Positions 33,001 to 41,357 of a DNA stretch of 64,000 nucleotides are shown piece after piece. Location: assembly GCA_937868185.1 (NCBI GenBank), contig CALMMG010000002.1, forward strand, positions 27,269 through 91,268, written 5' to 3'. The notes under the pieces were generated by a model that searched no databases, was not told where the DNA came from, and was given only the letters and a program-made list of their open reading frames with translations. The first letter of the stretch is position 1, and the number at the start of each line of letters is the position of its first letter. The position numbers and the translations under genes were made by a program. The stretch is from an uncultured Pseudomonadota bacterium (GTDB taxonomy: Bacteria > Desulfobacterota > Desulfobulbia > Desulfobulbales > Desulfurivibrionaceae).

Positions 33001-33841
33001 AAGCTTCACCCCGGAAAAGACCGCAGCCGAGGTGTTGGCGAAAACGAACAAGCCAAAGGTCGCCATCCTGCGCGACGAGGGCTCCAACTCCGACCGGGAG
33101 ATGACCTCGGCCTTTTATGCCGCCGGTTTTGAGCCTTGGGACGTGACCATGACCGACCTGCTGGCCGGGCGCATCACCCTGGACGGCTTCCGGGGTCTGG
33201 CTGCAGTGGGCGGATTCTCCTATGCCGATGTACCAGAGTCCGCCAAGGGGTGGGCTGCGACGATCCTTTTTAACGACCGGCTCAAAGCGATGTTTCAGGC
33301 CTTTTACGACCGGCCTGACACCTTTACTCTGGGCATCTGCAACGGCTGCCAGCTCTTCGGCCTCTTGGGCTTAGTGCCTTGGCAGGGGCTTGCCCCCCAG
33401 CAGCAGCCGCGGTTTATCCACAATGTTTCAGGGAGGTTCGAGTCGCGGTGGGTCACGGTCAAGGTGCTAAAAAGCCCGGCCATGATGCTCAAGGGCATGG
33501 AGGATTTGACCTTTGGTATCCATGTGGATCACGGCGAAGGGTTCCTCCATTTCCCAGATCCGGCCATCAAGGCAGAGGTGCTGGCTGGCAACCTTGCCAC
33601 CGTGGTCTATGTGGACGATGCGGGCCAGCCCACCGAATCCTATCCCATCAACCCCAACGGTTCGCCCGGCGGCCTCACCGGTCTCTGCTCTCCCGATGGC
33701 CGCCATCTAGCCATGATGCCGCATCCGGAACGGGCTTTTTTGCCCTGGCAATGCCATTGGCTGCCCGAGGAGATGAAGCAGTTGCCTGTTTCGCCCTGGT
33801 TCAGGATGTTTCAGAATGCTTATGAGTGGTGCATGAAATAG
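30044..33841 (+). CDS. purL: Phosphoribosylformylglycinamidine synthase, long form with fused glutaminase domain
   Basis: [44 protein letters not shown]; C-terminal GATase [15 protein letters not shown] and PHPERAF. Confidence 0.97.
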   Translation: [1265 protein letters not shown]

Positions 33842-33948
33842 CCAAATAATTTACGGATAAGCGTTAAAATGGTATATGGTGTGCAATTGATGGTGTTTGT
33901 CGCCTGTCGGCAAGCGAGTTCTTGTAATCTTTTGAAGAGACCAGATCT

Positions 33949-34278
33949 ATGATGAAGCGAGTGGGAATTTTGGCGTTTTGCGTGATGATTTCCAGTATCT
34001 CTACCTCGGCGCTGGCCGAGGGTGTGGATGGCAAAGCGGTACTTGGTGGGGCCATCGGTGGTGCCGCTGGTGCCGCGGTTGGCTCCGCAGTCGGCGGGAA
34101 GACTGGCGCCATTGTGGGTGCCGGATTAGGCGGCGCAGCAGGGGCTGCGGTTGCCACCTCCGATAACAACGCGCCGGCAAAGAAAAAAGTGGTGTATGTC
34201 CATGAAGATGAGCACCATGATAATGGCCGTCATCTGGGTCAGCATAAGCATCATAAGGGCCGCGGGAATGATGACTGA
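33949..34278 (+). CDS. Small exported glycine-zipper protein with His/Asp-rich C-terminal tail
   Basis: Signal peptide; GGAIGGAAGAAVGSAVGGKTGAIVGAGLGGAAGAAVA; tail HEDEHHDNGRHLGQHKHHKGRGNDD. Confidence 0.8.
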   Translation: MMKRVGILAFCVMISSISTSALAEGVDGKAVLGGAIGGAAGAAVGSAVGGKTGAIVGAGLGGAAGAAVATSDNNAPAKKKVVYVHEDEHHDNGRHLGQHKHHKGRGNDD

Positions 34279-34303
34279 TCGGCAATAGTCAGGCATTGGT
34301 GAC

Positions 34304-34340
34304 AAAAAAAGGGGCGCCTCGTTGAGGTGCCCCTTTTTTA
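34304..34340. terminator. Bidirectional-looking terminator
   Basis: AAAAAAAGGGGCGCCTCGTTGAGGTGCCCCTTTTTTA. Confidence 0.85.
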
Positions 34341-34374
34341 TTGAGTTTCATCAAGGAGGTCGAGGGGCTTGCCA

Positions 34375-35421
34375 CTACAGGCCAAACAGCGTCCGCTGGC
34401 GAGGGTCCACCCCGTTATCCTGCCCCTGGTCCAAGGGAGCCGAGCCATCATCACCCTGATGCCCTTTAACAAAGAGGAACCGTTCCAGGTTACGCTGGAA
34501 CTCCGTCCACTGATACCCTTCGCCCTTTGCCTGTCCGGCCAACCGATCCAGGTAGTTGATCTTGGCATCGAGATCGTCCAAAAAGTTCAGGGCAAAGGCC
34601 TCTTGCATCATGGGCAGAGAGGGGGAGCCGAACTCATACCGGCCGTGATGGCTTAAGATAAGGTGCTTGAGCCGATCACCCAGCTCTTCCGGAAACCCGG
34701 AGATCCCATCGATTTTTTTCTGAATCATCTCGATCCCCAGCACCATATGCCCCACCAAGCGACCCCGATCCGAGTATTCAAAGGGGAAGGAGTCGAAGTT
34801 GAATTCCTCGAGCTTGCCGATGTCGTGGAGAAGCGCCCCGGTGATGAGCAGGGAGCGGTCCAGGCTCGGGTAGAGGGTGCTGATGCTGTCCGCCAACCGG
34901 GCCACAGCCAGGGTGTGTTCAAGCAACCCGCCGACATAGGCATGGTGCATCACCTTGGCGGCGGGGGCTTTTTTAAAGGCCAGCATGAGTTTCCGTTCCC
35001 CGAACAGGGCGAGAAGCAGCTCTTTGAGAAAGGGATTTTCCACGCTACCCGCCAGTTTGAGCAACTCCTTGGCCATGGCGGTGACGTTGCCCTGGGTATT
35101 GGGAACAAACAGGGCCAGATCAATCTCGTTTTCCGCAATCCGGGTGAGGTTGTCGATCCGGAGCTGGAGGATGCCTCTATAGGCCTGGGCCTGACCGGTA
35201 ACTGAAACAACGGCCCCGGCCGGGCATTCATCCATGAGCTGCGCGGCATTATCCCAGACCCGTCCCGAAATCTCGCCGCTGGCGTCCATCAAGATCAGGC
35301 TCAGGTAGGGTTTGCCCGCCTTGGTCTCGCCCCGGCTCATCTCCCGGACTAGGAAAAGGTCGTGTATGGCTTTGCCGTCGGTAATCTCTTTTATCTGAAT
35401 ATTTTTGCTTGGTATTGTCAT
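34375..35421 (-). CDS. YhaM-like 3'-5' exoribonuclease (OB fold plus HD domain)
   Basis: FLVREMSRGETKAGKPYLSLILMDASGEISGRVWDNA; HHAYVGGLLEHTLAVA; LITGALLHDIGKLEEF. Confidence 0.92.
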   Translation of the reverse strand: MTIPSKNIQIKEITDGKAIHDLFLVREMSRGETKAGKPYLSLILMDASGEISGRVWDNAAQLMDECPAGAVVSVTGQAQAYRGILQLRIDNLTRIAENEIDLALFVPNTQGNVTAMAKELLKLAGSVENPFLKELLLALFGERKLMLAFKKAPAAKVMHHAYVGGLLEHTLAVARLADSISTLYPSLDRSLLITGALLHDIGKLEEFNFDSFPFEYSDRGRLVGHMVLGIEMIQKKIDGISGFPEELGDRLKHLILSHHGRYEFGSPSLPMMQEAFALNFLDDLDAKINYLDRLAGQAKGEGYQWTEFQRNLERFLFVKGHQGDDGSAPLDQGQDNGVDPRQRTLFGL

Positions 35422-35549
35422 GGGGCTCGGGAATGGGGTGGAGGGGAATCTTTGATATCGCCGTGTTCGCGGTCAATATACCAGAGGGAAGAAGGTTTGG
35501 GAACGGTGCGGCGGAAAAGGGGAAAGAGAAAGGCAGAGAATGCGGCTGA

Positions 35550-36455
35550 TTATTGGTTGGCGTTGCGGGGCGCTGAATTTTGGCAGTTCGGCTTGTCAAA
35601 GTAGATGACCCCAGCCGTGTCCATGCAGTAGTCAATGTTGTACGGGTTAGGTGGCAGGACGGGAAGCATGCCTGAGGCGGTAAGCTCGGAGAGAGATATA
35701 GGCTTGCGGCCCTGGGTCTTTGCGTAGTTGTTTGCGGCCTGTTCAATCACCCGCACGCCTTCCAAGGCGTGGAGACGGTCAACCATGTCCGTGTAACCAG
35801 GTTCCTCGGGATTTTTATCTTTAAGCATGGATTTCATAATGACGATGGCCGTTTCTGTTTCACCGCCTTTCTGGGCCAGACGTGCGCCGAGGATGGGCAG
35901 GAAAGGAGGTGCGTTGGGAGCCTTGGCGGCCTCAAGGAAAATTTTGCCAGCCTCACCCGGTCGGTTGAGAAAGTAGTAGGTGTTGAACCCACGGGCATGG
36001 TTGGGCTGCCAATCCCAGGGTCGGTTTTTTGCGGCGATCTGCAGAATCTCCTGGGTTTCTGCCACCATGCCTGGAGGGGTCCAAGGGAGCCAACCTTGCG
36101 TTACGATGTAGGTCTGGGCAAAAGAGGGGTCCAAGGTTTGGCTGGCAACAAACAAGCGGTGGATGCTCGGCCAGTCGTATTGTTTTTTGACGGTGCGGAA
36201 TCCTCCTTCGGGTTTTCGCACCAGTTCGGTGCCCAGCTGCGCCCCTGCCTCCATGGTCAGGTAGTCGGCCATCAGCCCTTTGAACTCTCCGGCGATGGCA
36301 AGCAGCACCACAGGCGGGAGATTCCAAATTCCGGAGGAATACCGTTCTGTTTGTTTGGCATCGCTGCGATGTTGGAGCAAAGAATTGTAGCTGGCCGCAT
36401 AGAAACAGACCAGAATCAGGCCGGCCAGGAGGTTGGCGGTCAGCCGTCTGCTCAT
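35550..36455 (-). CDS. Membrane-anchored protein of unknown function in operon with ABC-2 transporter
   Basis: N-terminal TM anchor; helical repeat-like body; C-terminal GRKPISLSELTASGMLPVLPPNPYNIDYCMD; abuts permease gene. Confidence 0.75.
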   Translation of the reverse strand: MSRRLTANLLAGLILVCFYAASYNSLLQHRSDAKQTERYSSGIWNLPPVVLLAIAGEFKGLMADYLTMEAGAQLGTELVRKPEGGFRTVKKQYDWPSIHRLFVASQTLDPSFAQTYIVTQGWLPWTPPGMVAETQEILQIAAKNRPWDWQPNHARGFNTYYFLNRPGEAGKIFLEAAKAPNAPPFLPILGARLAQKGGETETAIVIMKSMLKDKNPEEPGYTDMVDRLHALEGVRVIEQAANNYAKTQGRKPISLSELTASGMLPVLPPNPYNIDYCMDTAGVIYFDKPNCQNSAPRNANQ

Positions 36456-37270
36456 GCCAGCTCCTTGCGTTTGAAGAGCAGGGCCGCGAGATAGATCAGC
36501 AATGCCGAATAGGAGACGCCGTACAGGCAGAGTAGCAAGAACTCTTGGCCGCTGAAGGCCATCCCGTACGCCGCCGCATACTTCTTGTCAAAAAGCGACA
36601 GGTTGGGGAAGATCCAGGAGAGGGCGATCACCAGATTTTCCTGACCAGTCAGCGCTCCGGCATGGGCGTTTTCCTCCACCACCCGCCGTAACAGCTCCAT
36701 ATTTTGCCCCACCAGATAGGAAGAAACCGCCAGCAGGAGGGCGACAAAGGATTGACTGGCAAAGCTGAAGCAGAGCATGCTCACCGCCAGCACCATCACC
36801 AAGCTCAGCCACTGGCAGGACAAAGCCATCAGGTAGGTCAACCAGGAAAAGTTGGGCGGCACGAAGGCAGCATAGAGCCAGAGGACATAGCGCATAGATA
36901 GAGCGGCGGAGAGGCCGAGGATGATGGTAGTCAGTAGTAAGATCATGGCCAGTCCCAGGAACTTGCCGGTCAGATAGTGCCAGATGGAGACGGGCCGAGA
37001 GAGCAGCATGAAGATGCGGCTGCGCTCTAGATCATCGGCCAGGATCTTCATGCCCAGAAAAAAGACCAGCAACAGGCCGGTGAAGGCAACGGCAGAAAGG
37101 CCGAACTCCACGGAAACTTTGCCTAGATCCCAGGTGAACAGTGTGGTGACCCCCAGGTTGGCCATGGTGAGAAGAACGGCCAGGCAGACAATGGCCCACA
37201 GTGCCCGGTGGCGGATACCCTCGGTGCAGGTGGCTAGGGCAAGAAACCAGATATTACGCAGCGCTTGCAT
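36452..37270 (-). CDS. ABC-2 type transporter permease
   Basis: Six hydrophobic segments, DDLERSRIFMLLSRPVSIWHYLTGKFLG; start set at MQALRNIW. Confidence 0.88.
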   Translation of the reverse strand: MQALRNIWFLALATCTEGIRHRALWAIVCLAVLLTMANLGVTTLFTWDLGKVSVEFGLSAVAFTGLLLVFFLGMKILADDLERSRIFMLLSRPVSIWHYLTGKFLGLAMILLLTTIILGLSAALSMRYVLWLYAAFVPPNFSWLTYLMALSCQWLSLVMVLAVSMLCFSFASQSFVALLLAVSSYLVGQNMELLRRVVEENAHAGALTGQENLVIALSWIFPNLSLFDKKYAAAYGMAFSGQEFLLLCLYGVSYSALLIYLAALLFKRKELA

Positions 37271-38009
37271 GGTTGGCCTCATGGATAGCACGGACAAATT
37301 GTTCTTCCAGGCTCACGCTTGTACCAAGAAAATTATTCAGCTCACCGCTATAAAGCAAAACACCTTTGTGGATGACGCCGATACGGTCGCATAGGGCCTC
37401 AATGTCGCTCAGTATGTGGGAACTGAAGAAGATTGTCTTGCCTTGTTGTTTCAGTTCTGAGATAAGCCCCTTGATCTGATGTCGACCCACCGGATCAAGT
37501 CCGCTCATGGGCTCGTCAAAGATCAGTACCTCCGGGTCATGCACCAGAGCATTGGCCATGCCCAAACGTTGTTTCATTCCTTTAGAAAATCCCCCCACCC
37601 GGCGATCTGCTGCCTCAGCGAGGGTCATGCGCTCAAGCAGTATGCGGATGCGCTGGTCAATAGCCTGTCGGGGCATGCCGCTTAATCGGCCGGAGAGCAA
37701 CAGGGTTTCCCGGGCAGTGAGATGGTCATAAAAGACGGGGAACTCAGAGAGGTAACCGATTTGGTGGCGGAATTCTTCTTGGTCCAGGTTCTTGCCCAAG
37801 ATCTGCATGATACCGCTGTCGGGTTTTAAAAAACCTAGCATTAGTTTGATGGTGGTGGATTTGCCCGCCCCATTGGGGCCGAGGAAGCCGAAGACCTCGC
37901 CCTGGGCAATGCTGAGAGAGAGGTTACGGAGGGCCTGGTTTCTTTGGCGGCGTGGACCGAAGCTTTTGCTGAGGTTGTGGATCTCAATGGCGGGTATCGC
38001 TGGCGTCAT
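37254..38009 (-). CDS. ABC transporter ATP-binding protein
   Basis: GPNGAGKSTTIKLMLGFL; GFSKGMKQRLGMANALVHDPEVLIFDEP. Confidence 0.97.
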   Translation of the reverse strand: MTPAIPAIEIHNLSKSFGPRRQRNQALRNLSLSIAQGEVFGFLGPNGAGKSTTIKLMLGFLKPDSGIMQILGKNLDQEEFRHQIGYLSEFPVFYDHLTARETLLLSGRLSGMPRQAIDQRIRILLERMTLAEAADRRVGGFSKGMKQRLGMANALVHDPEVLIFDEPMSGLDPVGRHQIKGLISELKQQGKTIFFSSHILSDIEALCDRIGVIHKGVLLYSGELNNFLGTSVSLEEQFVRAIHEANHASAA

Positions 38010-38103
38010 GTTGACCTGGTTGCGCTGGTGTTTGTGGTTTAAAGGCGATTGTGCGTCCGCGCGGAGATAGTTACATTACTATCCCAGATACCAATGTGCC
38101 GTG

Positions 38104-38142
38104 AAAAAAAGAACAGCCCCGGCCAGAGATGGGCCGGGGCTG
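38104..38142 (-). terminator. Rho-independent terminator downstream of pilA
   Basis: Minus strand CAGCCCCGGCCCATCTCTGGCCGGGGCTGTTCTTTTTTT. Confidence 0.9.
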
Positions 38143-38178
38143 TGGTGTCCAATAAGGATAGGGCGTTATGCGTTCAAC

Positions 38179-38835
38179 TTATTGCACCCGGGTCCAGTTT
38201 GCAGTGGGTGCGCCACCGCCGTCGACTCCAGCGATGAAGTCATCGGTGTTGGGCGTTGGGGCAAGTAAGGTGGCCGCAATGACGTTGCTCGAAACCCAGG
38301 TGGGGTTGCTGACACTGTAGAGAGTGCCGGCCGCATCCGAGTCAGAGGCATACGCGGTATCACCCTTGGCGGCTCTCGTAAAGATGAGATAATTGGTGGC
38401 AGTATTTGTGCCAGCAACGCCGACTGGTACATTGGCCAGGATGGTCATTTGGGCCCCAAAGGCGAGCGGAACAGCAAAGCTTTTGCCGGTTTCAAGATTA
38501 TTGCCTGCCAAACGACCGCCAGCTACGGTAGCGGTGGCAGCAGTGACCTGGTTAGTGGTGCCATTTGCAGTGGTAGCTGCCGCCGCAGCTGCGGGAGCAG
38601 CCTGCAGGTTGGAAGGCGCAAACTCTGTCCAGCCATAGGCTCCCAGTTCGGCGTTCAAGTCGGCCTGACTGGAGACCGCGCTCTTGTTTTGCGCCTTGGC
38701 GGTGGCATTGTAAGAGCGGGTACGGTAGGCGGCAAATTGTGGTATGGCAATAGCTGCCAAGATGCCGATAATCGCCACAACGATCATCAACTCCACCAGG
38801 GTGAAACCTTTTTGGTTCTTGCTGGAAACAAGCAT
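38179..38835 (-). CDS. pilA: Type IV major pilin-like prepilin
   Basis: NQKGFTLVELMIVVAIIGILAAIAIPQFAAYRTRSYN class III signal. Confidence 0.93.
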   Translation of the reverse strand: MLVSSKNQKGFTLVELMIVVAIIGILAAIAIPQFAAYRTRSYNATAKAQNKSAVSSQADLNAELGAYGWTEFAPSNLQAAPAAAAAATTANGTTNQVTAATATVAGGRLAGNNLETGKSFAVPLAFGAQMTILANVPVGVAGTNTATNYLIFTRAAKGDTAYASDSDAAGTLYSVSNPTWVSSNVIAATLLAPTPNTDDFIAGVDGGGAPTANWTRVQ

Positions 38836-38930
38836 GATTCTTCCTCCTCTTTACGGTTTTTTGGGGTGTTTTTAGGCACACCTGTTATTTGTCCGGATTG
38901 TCAGACGGAATTTCTTATGTATGTAATCCT

Positions 38931-38946
38931 AGCACAAAGCGGGCCA
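38931..38946 (-). promoter_or_regulatory. Sigma-54 (-24/-12) promoter candidate for pilA
   Basis: Minus strand TGGCCCGCTTTGTGCT versus consensus TGGCACN5TTGCW; GG-N10-GC spacing exact; ~96-111 nt upstream of pilA start. Confidence 0.65.
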
Positions 38947-39063
38947 TAGACGCAAGTGGCGCCCTAAAAAAATGTCTCGCTGATAACCTCTTGAATATAT
39001 AATTATTTATAGAAAGAAAAGGAAGACGGTCTTGTTTTGCAGTCGCAATTGGGCTTATTGTTT

Positions 39064-39108
39064 TGACATAAAATGTCATAGCGCATAGCGCTGTGTCATT
39101 TTATGTCA
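39064..39108. repeat. Long near-perfect inverted repeat (12-bp perfect outer arms, inner AGCGC/GCGCT stem) between membrane GT gene and pilA
   Basis: TGACATAAAATG-TCAT-AGCGC-ATA-GCGCT-GTGT-CATTTTATGTCA. Confidence 0.85.
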
Positions 39109-41357
39109 TGGTCCAGGGCTTCTCCTGTTGTTAGAGAGGGAGGGTGTTTGGCAAAGAGTTTTTTGTCGGAGGGCTCCTCGGGAATCAGGAGCCTGGGGGG
39201 GGAGAATTGTCGGCCACCCAGCATGGCGGTGGCAGTTTCTCGGTCGTGCGTGAAATCCGGGTCGGCCTGCGTGTGTTGTAGGAACTTTTCCAGGGAGGCA
39301 CGCCACTCTTTTGAATCTTTACCCGTCATTGGGAGGGAGGGGGCGGCGTTTTCACCATTTCTCTCCTGCTGCCAGCCGATAACGCCGATGTTATAGAGGG
39401 AGTAAGGGTTGTCCGGAACTAATGCCAGGGACTTTCGGGCAAATTTCAGGGCAGAGGAGAGGTCATTTTGTGCCCAGGCTCTTTGGGTCAAGAACTGATA
39501 GCAGTTGGTCAGGATAAAGTGGATGTAGTCCGGCGGGTCAGTGATGAGACTGAGTTTCCTTGCGGCCAGGCCATAATTTTTTTCTTGATATGCCTTGATG
39601 CCGTATAGGTAGTATTCCGCCCATCGGAGCGCGTTGGCTTGCGTTTTGTAGACGAACTTTGTTTTCATGGTGACAAATAATTGTTCTGCGGTCTCGAAGT
39701 CCCCGATATTGGCTGCGAATGTTAATATGTCCAGGGAGGTGTTTATGTTTTTTGTATCGCCGATGTCGTTGCTGATGCGGGGGGCTTTTTCCGGGAGGGG
39801 GATTCCGCGGCGTACGATTACCGCGCTGTTTTTTCCGTAGAAGGCGAGCTGCCATTCCTTGTTCAGCAGGAGGCCCATGGCGAGGGCGGAATTCTGATAG
39901 CCGACACACCAGAGGTCGCAGGGGTATTTTTGGGTCATTTTTTGAATATTGTGCCCTCCGCTGAAATCGAAGAATGTATCGCTCCAGGCACGGTAAGGGA
40001 AATGTCTGGCATCAAAAAAAACAGTGTTGTCTGGCCACAGTAGCCAAAGCAGGTAAGCGCCTTGATCGTAGGTGTTGCCAATGCGGGCATGGGGGAAATA
40101 TTTTTTTATATATTTGGCTTCAGCCACGGGGGTGCCGTCGCTAAGGCCGAAGCCCATCCAGAGATATTTTTCTGGCTGGACATAGGATTTGTAAAGAGAA
40201 TCACCGGCAAGCAATAAGCCGACAATTGTCACCAGCGCGGGAAGCGCACGGGAGAATGGCGGGGCATATTTCCATTTCGGCGGGACAAGAGGGCCGAGAG
40301 ACAGCAGGTGCAGGCCCGAAAAAAGAAAAACCGGGACCCAGTAGAAGGTAGTGCGGAAAAAACGGGTGTAGAGAAAGGCAAAGACCAGGTTGGTCAGCAG
40401 AGAAGACCATTCTGCTCTTTTGAAATTTCGCAGGTAGAGCAGGAGCAGGAGTACAATTGCCACATCCGCGCCTAGAGTTAAAGAATAGGTGTCCGTAGAG
40501 GCAAACGGGGCACCATAGGCGGCAATCTTGTTATTGTAATTCGTGTTTGCCTCTGTCGGCAGTAGGTCGAAAAAAAGCTGGAGCGGATAGCTGTAGCCGT
40601 AGGGATTCAGCAAAGGGGTGAGGGCGGCGAGAAATAGGGCAATGGTCAGATGCTTGCGCACTTTTTCTGGTAAGGTGTTTTGTGGGCTAAGCCAGGTATT
40701 GCACATCTCACCCAGCCAGATGAGGACCAGAAAGACGGCGCCGAAGACAAACCCGCCATGGGTGTTGACCCAGACCAGCATGATGGCCGGGAAGAGGTAG
40801 CAGTTCTTCCATGCTCCATCGTTGCCGCTACGGATATGCCACCAGTTCCAGGCCATCAGGGTCATGAAGACAAAGGAGAGGATTTCCGGCTTCTCGAAGG
40901 CGGCAGTGTAAGACATGATCACCGCCAGCAGGCAAAGCAGCCAGGTCAGGGGGTGGACGGCGATTTTCAGCCTGCGGGCATAGAGAAAACAGCCCAACAC
41001 CGGGACCAGCATGCAGAGGTAGCGGAAGGCGAAGATGCCGGGGAGTCCAGCAACCTTGTGGAGTAGATACAAAAAGATATCCGGCAGCCAGGTGCAGTAG
41101 ATGGTGTCGTTGGTGGTAGGTGTCCAGGAAAAGATGGTGTGGTCGGCAATCAGGGTCTTGTGTGCCAAGAAATACTTGCCGTACAGCATATGGAACCAGA
41201 GATCCCCGTCTCGTACCGGTAAAGCGTAGCGGAATGCCAGGGTGACTAACACAATCGTGGCTAAGGCGGCGGACCAACCCCAGTGCCACGGGCAAGGGAT
41301 ATCCCGCGGTGTTTCTGGAGGGGATGCGGGGTTCAGGCGGTTTTCTTGTTCCAGCAT
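39096..41357 (-). CDS. Polytopic GT-C-like membrane protein with C-terminal TPR-like region
   Basis: First loop DGDLWFHMLYGKYFLAHKTLIADHTIFSWTP after TM1, about ten hydrophobic segments, TPR-like LSSALKFARKSLALVPDNPYSLYNIGVIGWQQ; start set at MLEQENR. Confidence 0.7.
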   Translation of the reverse strand: MLEQENRLNPASPPETPRDIPCPWHWGWSAALATIVLVTLAFRYALPVRDGDLWFHMLYGKYFLAHKTLIADHTIFSWTPTTNDTIYCTWLPDIFLYLLHKVAGLPGIFAFRYLCMLVPVLGCFLYARRLKIAVHPLTWLLCLLAVIMSYTAAFEKPEILSFVFMTLMAWNWWHIRSGNDGAWKNCYLFPAIMLVWVNTHGGFVFGAVFLVLIWLGEMCNTWLSPQNTLPEKVRKHLTIALFLAALTPLLNPYGYSYPLQLFFDLLPTEANTNYNNKIAAYGAPFASTDTYSLTLGADVAIVLLLLLYLRNFKRAEWSSLLTNLVFAFLYTRFFRTTFYWVPVFLFSGLHLLSLGPLVPPKWKYAPPFSRALPALVTIVGLLLAGDSLYKSYVQPEKYLWMGFGLSDGTPVAEAKYIKKYFPHARIGNTYDQGAYLLWLLWPDNTVFFDARHFPYRAWSDTFFDFSGGHNIQKMTQKYPCDLWCVGYQNSALAMGLLLNKEWQLAFYGKNSAVIVRRGIPLPEKAPRISNDIGDTKNINTSLDILTFAANIGDFETAEQLFVTMKTKFVYKTQANALRWAEYYLYGIKAYQEKNYGLAARKLSLITDPPDYIHFILTNCYQFLTQRAWAQNDLSSALKFARKSLALVPDNPYSLYNIGVIGWQQERNGENAAPSLPMTGKDSKEWRASLEKFLQHTQADPDFTHDRETATAMLGGRQFSPPRLLIPEEPSDKKLFAKHPPSLTTGEALDHDIK

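Noticed and set aside
34060-34160. Repetitive GC-rich stretch resembling a tandem DNA repeat
   Set aside because: Explained as codons for the glycine-zipper protein
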